Of a stretch of DNA of 39,410 nucleotides, positions 6,370 through 11,852 are shown piece by piece; position 1 is the first letter of the stretch, and each line of letters begins with the position of its first letter. Source of the stretch: a virus; the IMG/VR virus record IMGVR_UViG_3300009176_000051, positions 1 to 39,410 of that record. One strand, written 5' to 3'. Both the position numbers and the translations under genes were made by a program. The notes beneath the pieces are model-generated. The model saw only the letters and a program-made list of their open reading frames with translations, was not told the DNA's origin and made no database searches.

Positions 6370-6787
6370 GGCGCATCTCCTCCCGCACCGTCGAGGACAG
6401 CGACTGTCCGGCGTTCAGTTGCGCGAGCTTCGTCTGCCACGCGGCCTTGGCCGAATCCTTCAACGCCTCGGCGAGCTTCTCGGCGTAGATCGCTTCCTCT
6501 GCAGCCTGTTCGGCCTTCGCCTTTCGGATGTCTGCGTTGCGTCCCTCGGCGACGACGATCGCGGAGTTGTAGGCGAGACGCTTGCGTCGGTCAGCCTCCG
6601 GGTACTCGGCGATGCGCTTGATGTACTCGGCCGCTGCGTCGTCGAGTTCCTTGCTCTTGGCGAGCATGAACTCCTGCACCGCGTGCGGCGTCAGCAGATC
6701 GGGCGGTGCCATCCCAGCAGCACGGCGTCGGGCGTTGACGGTGCCTCCGCCGGGACGATCTGGGGGATTCGAGTCGTATTCGCTCAT
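6359..6787 (-). CDS. Helical hypothetical protein, 142 aa
   Basis: The start is ATG 6787 (ATGA overlap). After a Pro/Gly-rich N-terminus (PPDRPGGGTVNARRR), residues about 35-140 form a long Ala/Glu/Lys-rich helical segment, for example AEQAAEEAIYAEKLAEAL. Similar helical proteins next to ERF or RecT genes occur in several phages as uncharacterised recombination-module members. That context is suggestive only. Confidence 0.65.
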   Translation of the reverse strand: MSEYDSNPPDRPGGGTVNARRRAAGMAPPDLLTPHAVQEFMLAKSKELDDAAAEYIKRIAEYPEADRRKRLAYNSAIVVAEGRNADIRKAKAEQAAEEAIYAEKLAEALKDSAKAAWQTKLAQLNAGQSLSSTVREEMRLAR

Positions 6788-7026
6788 GGCTTGATTCCTC
6801 CGAACAGGATGCGGTTCGCGTACTTGACGGACCACCAGATCGCGAGGAACACGCCGCCGAAGATCAACGGGATCGGCCAGAGCAGCACGGCCAAGAAGAC
6901 GAACAGCCCGTCGTCGCCATGGGGATCGAACCCTCCGTCCTGCTCGAAAAAGTGCATGACGATGGCACCAGCGACCACGCCAATGGCGAAGTACAACACG
7001 ACGAAGAACAGCACGAGATCAGTCAT
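6784..7026 (-). CDS. Two-helix membrane protein, 80 aa
   Basis: Starts at ATG 7026. Two transmembrane helices are visible: LVLFFVVLYFAIGVVAGAIVM at the N-terminus and a second covering LFVFLAVLLWPIPLIFGGVF, joined by an acidic loop (EQDGGFDPHGDDG). The C-terminus is basic. Two helices with a short loop resemble small holins, but its place in the early operon argues against lysis. Confidence 0.65.
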   Translation of the reverse strand: MTDLVLFFVVLYFAIGVVAGAIVMHFFEQDGGFDPHGDDGLFVFLAVLLWPIPLIFGGVFLAIWWSVKYANRILFGGIKP

Positions 7027-7552
7027 CGCGGTCCATCCACATCTCGGTGTAGGAGTCTTCCAGCAGCAGCCAGGTGCATCGCTGACACACCGTCCCCTCG
7101 CGCTCACGCGCTGCCACGAGGCACGCGGGGTGCGGCACGTTGACCGGCAGCAACTCAGGCCGGCGGGGGATGCGGAGCGCGGTGCGCGAGTCTTCGGCGT
7201 GGTGCGCGAGGCTGAGGCGGTGGCGCATCTTAGCCGCCGTCGCCTCGGTCGAGAGGTAGTGCATCTTGCGGAGAGATCGCACGGGGGGGAGCGCCGGTTC
7301 TTGGGAGTCATCCGCAATCGGCGTCAGCGGCAAAGCCATCGCCGATTGAACCTCCGTCGCCTGCCCACTCCCCACCCGCACGTCATCGACGATCGCCTGC
7401 AGCGCGGCGGTCGTGACCCGACCGTCCAGCACGAAGCGGATCGCCACGATGTTCAAGTCGTCATCGGAGATGCCGTCCAGATCCACGCGAAGCTCGCCGG
7501 CGAGCAGCCGCAGGTGCTTGCGTGCTTCCGTCGATGCGGCGTTCGGACTCAT
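7019..7552 (-). CDS. Hypothetical 177-residue protein
   Basis: Starts at ATG 7552, the first Met after the upstream gene, and overlaps the following membrane gene by eight bases. The N-terminal ~65 residues look helical (EARKHLRLLAGELRVDL); a proline-rich linker follows. The C-terminal part carries an isolated CLVA and CQRC, suggesting a small metal site. No family is recognised. Confidence 0.55.
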   Translation of the reverse strand: MSPNAASTEARKHLRLLAGELRVDLDGISDDDLNIVAIRFVLDGRVTTAALQAIVDDVRVGSGQATEVQSAMALPLTPIADDSQEPALPPVRSLRKMHYLSTEATAAKMRHRLSLAHHAEDSRTALRIPRRPELLPVNVPHPACLVAAREREGTVCQRCTWLLLEDSYTEMWMDRDD

Positions 7553-7716
7553 CGTTCCGCCTTCGTGGCGACGAAGACCTCGACACTGCCACGCTGCTCG
7601 ATCTCGGCCCACGTCTCCTTGGGGAACGCGATGGTACCCCGGCGTCCGTCGCAGAAGACGTTGACCAACACATCGGTCTTCGTCTCCGGACCACGTTCGA
7701 ACACGATGCTCACCAT
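7549..7716 (-). CDS. Hypothetical 55-residue protein
   Basis: Starts at ATG 7716, seven bases within the preceding gene's end, and ends in an ATGA overlap. The sequence (MVSIVFERGPETKTDVLV, then GTIAFPKETWAEI) suggests a small beta-barrel-like fold of alternating strands. Function unknown. Confidence 0.5.
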   Translation of the reverse strand: MVSIVFERGPETKTDVLVNVFCDGRRGTIAFPKETWAEIEQRGSVEVFVATKAER

Positions 7717-7814
7717 GTGTTCACCGCCTCCAGCGCGTACCACAGCAGCGCAGCGCCGACGAGGAAGACGAAGGTGGCGAACACGAGCCATCCCCACTCC
7801 ACCGGCTCCCTCAC
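7710..7814 (-). CDS. Tiny membrane protein, 34 aa
   Basis: GTG 7814 overlaps the upstream stop (GTGA). The 34 residues consist of an acidic start (VREPVEWGW), one transmembrane helix (LVFATFVFLVGAALLWYAL) and a short polar end. The coupled start and clear hydrophobic helix support it as real despite its size. Confidence 0.5.
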   Translation of the reverse strand: MREPVEWGWLVFATFVFLVGAALLWYALEAVNTW

Positions 7815-8293
7815 GACGCCCCCAGTTGCTTGCGACCCTGTTCGGTCAGCCGCCACACGGCAGCCTGCGCGCCCGTGATCGTCGCACGGCGCTCGCCGGA
7901 ATCCTCTATCCATCCGTCCTCCATCAACTCCACGCGCCGGGGCCGGATCGTGTTCGGACTGCCGTGCAGCGCGGAGATCAACCCGTCATCGGTCCGGGGA
8001 TACTCTGCGACGGCCAGCAGCACCTTCGAGCGCCACGACCCGGTGCGGGGTTCGACGAGCGCCGCCGCTGCCCTCGAGGTATCGCGAGCGTCGATGCGGA
8101 CGAGGCCCGGACGGTTCTCATCCGGCGCGGGCAACGGGATGTCGATGTCGAACATCGTCGACTGCACGACCGGCTCGCGGGAGTCGAACGGACACTCGCA
8201 GAGCGAGTAGCTTGCGCCGTCGGGTGAGGAATCCACCGGGATGTTGCAGTGAAAGCCGGGGTGGGGACGGTGTCCGCAGATCTCACACTTCAT
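7811..8293 (-). CDS. Winged-helix protein with N-terminal Cys/His cluster, 160 aa
   Basis: The N-terminus has CEICGHRPHPGFHCN followed by CEC, a likely zinc knuckle. After an acidic spacer, residues about 65-158 read SWRSKVLLAVAEYPRTDDGL, then NTIRPRRVELMEDGWI and a WRLTEQGRKQL end. This is the outline of a MarR-like winged helix of the kind many phages use in small regulators. It could regulate the early operon or host genes. It has no obvious operator near its own start. Confidence 0.65.
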   Translation of the reverse strand: MKCEICGHRPHPGFHCNIPVDSSPDGASYSLCECPFDSREPVVQSTMFDIDIPLPAPDENRPGLVRIDARDTSRAAAALVEPRTGSWRSKVLLAVAEYPRTDDGLISALHGSPNTIRPRRVELMEDGWIEDSGERRATITGAQAAVWRLTEQGRKQLGAS

Positions 8294-8514
8294 GTCATGT
8301 CCCGACGCATCTGCTGAACGTGAGCGACGATCTTCCGTGCCGCTGGTGAGTCGGTGTTGAGAACCGTCCAGGCGGGGCTGTCGAAGCGGTCCCAGAAGTC
8401 ATCCCAATCCACGCGGGGTTCGTTCGAGTACCACATCTCCTCGACCTCTTCCGCCCACTCCAGCACTTCGACGGACACGTCGTCGCGCTCGACCAGTATC
8501 TTCTGCTCGCTCAT
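8290..8514 (-). CDS. Acidic hypothetical protein, 74 aa
   Basis: ATG 8514 overlaps the stop of the tiny membrane gene upstream (ATGA). The first 50 residues are strongly acidic and aromatic (EWAEEVEEMWYSNEP, then DWDDFWDRFD), the last 15 basic. Such charge-polarised small early proteins may bind host factors, but no family is recognised. Confidence 0.6.
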   Translation of the reverse strand: MSEQKILVERDDVSVEVLEWAEEVEEMWYSNEPRVDWDDFWDRFDSPAWTVLNTDSPAARKIVAHVQQMRRDMT

Positions 8515-8630
8515 CGGCTCTCGTACCAATCCATCATGATCGCGACGAGGAGCGTGAGTCCGACGGCAACGAACACGAACGCGAGGAACCCCATCGCGAG
8601 CGCCTCCCAGTTCGGCATCGGCAGGCCCAT
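8511..8630 (-). CDS. Tiny membrane protein, 39 aa
   Basis: One transmembrane helix (MGFLAFVFVAVGLTLLVAIM) fills most of this peptide, which ends DWYESR and overlaps the next gene's ATG. ATG 8630 or ATG 8618 could be the start. It is the first gene after the regulator in the early operon, behind a 125-base gap with a hairpin. Confidence 0.5.
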   Translation of the reverse strand: MGLPMPNWEALAMGFLAFVFVAVGLTLLVAIMMDWYESR

Positions 8631-8654
8631 CAGATCGCAGTCCTCTCCGACGGC

Positions 8655-8678
8655 CTCGGAGGGAGCGACCCCTCCGAG
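8655..8678. other. Perfect 9-bp stem hairpin between regulator and early operon
   Basis: CTCGGAGGG (8655-8663) pairs exactly with CCCTCCGAG (8670-8678) around a six-base loop. Neither strand has a T-run after it, so it is not a classical terminator. Its place in the leader between the HTH gene and the rest of the leftward operon could make it an attenuator, a protein-binding site or an mRNA-stability element. Confidence 0.5.
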
Positions 8679-8755
8679 AAAGCCCGTCGGACGCCGGGAG
8701 CAACCCGACTACCGCAGTTGAGACGTGCGGCTCCGTCGGACAGGACTGCGACCAT

Positions 8756-8944
8756 CTACGCGGTCTTCTTGCTCTTCGGGTTATCGGAAGGGGGAAGCTC
8801 GCCGAGCTGGCGGGCGCGTTCGATGTGCTGGTACACGCGCTGGCGGCTCATGTTGAGTTCCAGCATGATCTCGCGCGGCGGCTTGCCCTTCTTGAACATC
8901 TTCACTACGGCGGATCGGGCGGGTGCTTCGTATGTATTCGGCAT
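8756..8944 (-). CDS. Small helix-turn-helix regulator, 62 aa
   Basis: The start chosen is ATG 8944 (MPNTYEAPARSAVVKMF), because a well-formed promoter ends seven bases before it, which implies a leaderless mRNA. A longer frame to TTG 9004 would read through the operators and was rejected. The HTH spans about residues 18-45: KKGKPPREIMLELNMSRQRVY, then QHIERARQLGEL. It resembles sigma region 4-type or small phage regulators. The C-terminus is basic. As the first gene of the early operon, divergent from a secreted-protein gene, it is the obvious candidate to bind the palindromes at 8969-9004 and autoregulate. Confidence 0.75.
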   Translation of the reverse strand: MPNTYEAPARSAVVKMFKKGKPPREIMLELNMSRQRVYQHIERARQLGELPPSDNPKSKKTA

Positions 8945-8951
8945 GAGGCGC

Positions 8952-8980
8952 AGAGTACTCCCGGGGGATGACATCGTCAA
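8952..8980 (-). promoter_or_regulatory. Leftward promoter of the early operon
   Basis: On the minus strand, TTGACG (8980-8975) is followed after exactly 17 bases by TACTCT (8957-8952). Transcription would begin at or next to the ATG at 8944, giving a leaderless transcript. The -35 box lies inside one of the two palindromes. Confidence 0.65.
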
Positions 8981-9004
8981 GCTGGGCGGTTGACATTCTG
9001 TCAA
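8969..9004. promoter_or_regulatory. Two operator-like palindromes with TTGAC/GTCAA half-sites
   Basis: TGAC-ATC-GTCA (8969-8979) covers the leftward -35 box, and TTGACA-TTC-TGTCAA (8990-9004) covers the rightward -35 box. Their centres are 23 bp apart, so they sit on the same face of the helix. Occupancy by a dimeric regulator would block both promoters. The right half-site reads TGTCAAG, the core of the stoperators known in cluster A mycobacteriophages, although the flanks differ. Confidence 0.6.
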
Positions 9005-9018
9005 GCAACCCCTATCTT
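8990..9018 (+). promoter_or_regulatory. Rightward sigma70-type promoter
   Basis: A consensus TTGACA (8990-8995), a 17-base spacer and TATCTT (9013-9018) lead into a roughly 20-base leader with GAGGAGG just before ATG 9046. It drives the plus-strand secreted protein and overlaps an operator-like palindrome. Confidence 0.75.
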
Positions 9019-9045
9019 CTCGCCAACGAACGAGAGGAGGTACCG

Positions 9046-9492
9046 ATGAAGAAGGCGATCCTGTTGGGGTTGGTGATCCTGATCCTGGGTGCCACCGCCG
9101 CCTACGCCGCGACGAGCGAGTCGAAGGTGCGCGTGGACCGCAGCGCCCGTGTCACCCAGAGCAAGGTTCTCAGCCCCTTGAAGTCGGTCGCGAAGGGACT
9201 GGGTGACCTTTCCGACGCGAAGCGCACCCGCAACTGTGGGGTCAACCCGACCGAGGCGGTGATGCGGTGCCTGAACAACCAGATCAAGTACCTGGGGCAG
9301 CGCACCGACCGCGCCACGGCCGTGCTGGGGACGATGCTGGAGTGCATGGGGATCGCCCCGGTGAACCAGTACGTCGGCTACATCTACACGCTCGACGGGA
9401 CGACCGTGTTCCCGACGACCGCGCTCGACTTCCGCGAGGAGGCCGACACGCTAGAGCCGGACGTGTGGATGCTGGGCTGGCTCTGCGACTAG
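9046..9492 (+). CDS. Secreted protein on the opposite strand (moron candidate), 148 aa
   Basis: ATG 9046 follows AGAGGAGG and gives a textbook signal peptide: MKKAILLGLVILILGATAAY, cleaved near AYAA. The mature protein (about 126 residues) has four Cys (NCGVN, RCLNN, LECMG, WLCD) that could form two disulfides, a basic N-terminal half and an acidic C-terminal half. It has its own promoter and terminator and faces against all its neighbours, so it is an autonomous transcription unit. Its promoter carries the operator palindrome, so expression may be tied to the phage's regulatory state. A surface-acting role such as exclusion is inference; no homologous family is recognised. Confidence 0.8.
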   Translation: MKKAILLGLVILILGATAAYAATSESKVRVDRSARVTQSKVLSPLKSVAKGLGDLSDAKRTRNCGVNPTEAVMRCLNNQIKYLGQRTDRATAVLGTMLECMGIAPVNQYVGYIYTLDGTTVFPTTALDFREEADTLEPDVWMLGWLCD

Positions 9493-9509
9493 TCTCTCCG
9501 AACGAACGG

Positions 9510-9545
9510 AACCCCCTCGGTCCAGCCCCGGGGGGGTTTCGTTTT
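9510..9545 (+). terminator. Rho-independent terminator after the secreted-protein gene
   Basis: AACCCCC (9510-9516) pairs with GGGGGTT (9532-9538) around a C/G-rich loop and is followed by a broken T-run (TTTCGTTTT). It begins 18 bases after the stop of the plus-strand gene. Confidence 0.8.
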
Positions 9546-9548
9546 GCG

Positions 9549-9755
9549 TCGAAGCATGATTCAATCCGCGCAGAGGGGTATCTGGTGAGCCTCTCGGCGA
9601 CCCGAACCTGAATCGCCCGAGCCTGAGGCCAGCGTAGGGATAGGGCGGACCCGCCTTGCTAGCGGGATAGGGACAGGGGCTTTCTGGACCGGATCCCAAA
9701 CCAGAGCTTTAGAACGACACTACGGGATGAAGCCCTCCGGGCAACTGGGGGGCTT
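9549..9755. other. Non-coding gap; no gene seen
   Basis: No credible gene is visible here. It holds a repeated GGGATAGGG-like octamer (GGATAGGG near 9637 and 9665) flanking the small inverted repeat CCCGC/GCGGG. At its left end is a hairpin, GAAGCCC (9729-9735) with GGGCTTC (9750-9756), which overlaps the stop of the minus-strand zinc-ribbon gene and may end that transcript. A tRNA fold was looked for and not found. Confidence 0.4.
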
Positions 9756-9911
9756 CTACCGTTTCATCGCCCGGAGTACCCGGTGGAGCTTTCGGGCGGC
9801 AAGCTCGCAGAGCGTGCAGCGGTCGCGGTCGTGGGGGAGATCGCAGTGCGGACAGATCACGCCGTGAAGCGGCGACAGGCAGTACCTACAGGTCCCGGTG
9901 GTCGTTTCCAT
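9756..9911 (-). CDS. Zinc-ribbon mini-protein, 51 aa
   Basis: This ORF begins at ATG 9911 (METTTGTCRYCLSPLHG) and carries three CxxC pairs (CRYC, CPHC, CTLC) within 40 residues, followed by a basic helix ending RKLHRVLRAMKR. The regular CxxC spacing is strong evidence of a real metal-binding protein. It lies downstream of the late-operon terminator; a weak -10-like TACGAT (9933-9928) could start it separately. A role in nucleic-acid binding is likely from the fold type but unproven. Confidence 0.65.
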   Translation of the reverse strand: METTTGTCRYCLSPLHGVICPHCDLPHDRDRCTLCELAARKLHRVLRAMKR

Positions 9912-9952
9912 GTCGGATCACCGGGCTATCGTAACCGGCCCATCGATGGACG

Positions 9953-9985
9953 AAACCCCCCACAGCCCGAAGGCCGCAGGGGGTT
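9953..9985 (-). terminator. Hairpin terminator closing the late operon
   Basis: On the minus strand, AACCCCC with an adjacent GC stem folds around a TTCG tetraloop with GGGGGTT and is followed by TTTCG. It comes about 25 bases after the stop of the last lysis gene. The same inverted repeat also reads AAACCCCC on the plus strand, so it may work in both directions. Confidence 0.65.
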
Positions 9986-10008
9986 CCGCTGCTCCCCGCG
10001 AGAGGAGT

Positions 10009-10452
10009 TTATCGAGTCTTCGGTGGAGCGGAGGAGGTGATCTTCTTCGGGTCCGCCGTGGTGACGGCGTTCGCCTTGGACTCCGCAGCCCTCGAGGACT
10101 TCAGCTTCATGTTGTTGTGCCAGTAGCTCGCCATCCCCGCCATGCCTGCTCCGGTGAATACGGAGCCGACCCAGCCCTCCAGTGCGGTGGATCCCTGGAA
10201 CGCCGGGACCGATGCGATCAGCGCATCCGCGACGTTGATCTCGAACCCGAGACACACGCCGATCGCGACGACGAACGCGGTCAAGATCCAGACCCAGTCC
10301 GGCCACGGTGAGTCCGGGGTGGTGTCGACGATGGAGCGGATCCCGTCCACGAGCTTCGTCAGCCCGAGAGCCAACGGGCCGAACGTCACGACCAGTCCCG
10401 CGATGAGCGCGAAGACCGGCGCGAGTTGATCTGCCGTTCCCTGTGCCAGCAT
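10009..10452 (-). CDS. Holin-like membrane protein, 147 aa
   Basis: Starts at ATG 10452 behind a GGGGG ribosome-binding site. Two strong transmembrane helices (LAPVFALIAGLVVTFGPLAL and VWILTAFVVAIGVCLGFEI) and a third, weaker Gly/Ala-rich one (VGSVFTGAGMAGMASYW) are followed by a charged, disordered tail ending DPKKITSS. Membrane topology, size and location three genes after the endolysin make it the best holin candidate. It is the last gene before the terminator. Confidence 0.65.
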   Translation of the reverse strand: MLAQGTADQLAPVFALIAGLVVTFGPLALGLTKLVDGIRSIVDTTPDSPWPDWVWILTAFVVAIGVCLGFEINVADALIASVPAFQGSTALEGWVGSVFTGAGMAGMASYWHNNMKLKSSRAAESKANAVTTADPKKITSSAPPKTR

Positions 10453-10460
10453 CGTTCCCC

Positions 10461-10790
10461 CTAACTGCCTCCCGTGGGCGGCGTCGGTGATATGTCCGGG
10501 TAGAGCGGCGGTTGCAGGTTCTCGACGAGGCACCAGTTCGTGGTCCCCGCAGATCGGTCGTCGATGTTGACCCCGGTGATGCAGACCTGAGCGCGGCCGA
10601 TGTTCACGAGGTCGACGTTCGTCTCCACCACCTTGTTCTGGAGCCGGACCAACTCCTCGACGGTGTTGCTGTTCGTCGAGACGGCGACGACGACCGTGAT
10701 GAAGAAGAACAGCAGCACCAGCACGAGCAGCGCCGCTGGAGTGGTGTAGGGCGACGCGAGTATCCGTCGCAGGCTAATCCGGTGCAGCAA
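10461..10790 (-). CDS. Single-pass membrane protein of the lysis module, 109 aa
   Basis: TTG 10790 with GGAGGG upstream. A basic N-terminus (LHRISLRRIL) precedes one long hydrophobic helix (AALLVLVLLFFFITVVVAV). The remaining 70 residues are probably extracytoplasmic and contain two Cys (VCITG and WCLVEN) that could be disulfide-bonded. It may be an accessory holin or antiholin; no family is assigned. Confidence 0.6.
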   Translation of the reverse strand: MLHRISLRRILASPYTTPAALLVLVLLFFFITVVVAVSTNSNTVEELVRLQNKVVETNVDLVNIGRAQVCITGVNIDDRSAGTTNWCLVENLQPPLYPDISPTPPTGGS

Positions 10791-11109
10791 CAGGCCCTCC
10801 TTCCGGGAGGTCTTTACCGAAGACCTTGAAGTACATCAGGCGCGCGTTGTCCTCCAGGATCGAACGTCTCGCTTCCTCGCACGCCAGGAGACGAAGGTTC
10901 TGACTCGACAGGTCTTCCTCCAGCCGGTCGTTGCGCTTGACCTCAGCGTCGAGGCGCTTCTCCAACTGCTGCACGTACACGAGGTCGGCGGACGCGTTGC
11001 GGTCCTTCTGCCGCCCGATGGTGGTCACGAGCAGCCCCGCCGTCGCGATGATGAGCGCGGACAGCGGGATCGCCGCCGCGCTCCAGTCGATCGCGAACAC
11101 GATCAGCAA
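10774..11109 (-). CDS. Membrane-anchored coiled-coil protein of the lysis module, 111 aa
   Basis: One N-terminal transmembrane helix (AAAIPLSALIIATAGLLVTTI) is followed by a coiled coil of about 60 residues (YVQQLEKRLDAEVKRNDRL onward). This is the layout of an inner-membrane spanin or Rz-like protein, and it overlaps the endolysin and the next membrane gene. A spanin would suggest a host with an outer layer, such as an outer membrane or mycolate, but the sequence alone cannot prove that role. The TTG start at 11109 is the most plausible. Confidence 0.55.
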   Translation of the reverse strand: MLIVFAIDWSAAAIPLSALIIATAGLLVTTIGRQKDRNASADLVYVQQLEKRLDAEVKRNDRLEEDLSSQNLRLLACEEARRSILEDNARLMYFKVFGKDLPEGGPVAAPD

Positions 11110-11843
11110 TGCAACGATGAGCCATCGAAGGGGCGTCCCGGGTTGAAGTCCGCGTGGACGTGATCGGAGTGGTTCGACCCGCCCGACGGGACGTTGTAGA
11201 CGTGGACGCCGCCGCCCTCGTTCCAGATCAACGGTGTCGGCGATCCGAGCGGCCAGTGGATCAGGTTGCAGATGTCGAAGTCGTCCGCGTGCGCCAGACC
11301 GAACTCCCAGATCTTCTTCATCACCGCGCGGGAGTGTGCGATGTCGATCGCGTTCCCGCCGGCGCTCGATGCTCCGGAGGAGAAGCGGTTCGACTTCGCC
11401 GTCGATGAGGACAGCGGCCCCCAGTTCGAATGCTGCGACGGCGTGGACGTGGAGCCGATGGACTTACACACCAGAGCTCCGACGTTGATCAGACCTGGAG
11501 AGAACTCCGCCTGCAGGACGTGGAACCACTCGTCGACCTTCTCGTTGCCGGTCGTCACCGAGGCAGGGGTGACCACGTCCACGACCCGGCACAGGATCCC
11601 CTTTCCCGCCTTGTTGCGGACCTCGAGGGCGAGGCCGACCGCGCCGTGCAGCACCGCAGCGGTGGCCTTGTCCACGGCCTCCTCGCGTTGGCGCCACGGT
11701 CCCGGGCTGTCGCCATGGCGACGCAGACGGAACGGCGCATCGAACGGCCGCAGCCGCGAGGCGATGGCCTTCCGCACACCGGAATCCGAGCCGACCGGCT
11801 TGGACGGTGGCTTGTCGTTCGTCTTGAACGTGTACGCGCGCAA
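11103..11843 (-). CDS. Endolysin, M15-like (VanY/D,D-carboxypeptidase type) peptidase
   Basis: This 246-residue enzyme would cut peptide bonds of host peptidoglycan at lysis. The zinc-site pattern of M15/LAS peptidases is visible: SQHS (His138), GGNAIDIAH (Asp167) and SDHVHADF (His228/His230), in the right order and spacing. The N-terminal 90 residues are basic and could bind the wall; no signal peptide is seen, so release depends on the membrane proteins that follow. TTG 11843 has GGGGGGAAG upstream. It begins the lysis cassette right after the tail genes. Confidence 0.75.
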   Translation of the reverse strand: MRAYTFKTNDKPPSKPVGSDSGVRKAIASRLRPFDAPFRLRRHGDSPGPWRQREEAVDKATAAVLHGAVGLALEVRNKAGKGILCRVVDVVTPASVTTGNEKVDEWFHVLQAEFSPGLINVGALVCKSIGSTSTPSQHSNWGPLSSSTAKSNRFSSGASSAGGNAIDIAHSRAVMKKIWEFGLAHADDFDICNLIHWPLGSPTPLIWNEGGGVHVYNVPSGGSNHSDHVHADFNPGRPFDGSSLHC

Positions 11844-11852
11844 TCTTCCCCC

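Noticed and set aside
6203-8227. A 674-codon plus-strand open frame
   Set aside because: It lies opposite a row of well-coupled minus-strand genes, has low-complexity composition and no recognisable domain; GC-rich antisense frames are often open.
8655-8678. Terminator after the regulator
   Set aside because: The stem is perfect but no T-run follows on either strand, so it is listed only as a hairpin of unknown role.
8945-9004. Longer N-terminus for the HTH regulator from TTG 9004
   Set aside because: It would be translated through both palindromes and promoters; ATG 8944 fits the promoter as a leaderless start.
9560-9728. Possible tRNA or attachment site in the gap after the secreted-protein gene
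   Set aside because: No cloverleaf, no integrase gene and no tRNA 3' end identity; only short repeats are visible.
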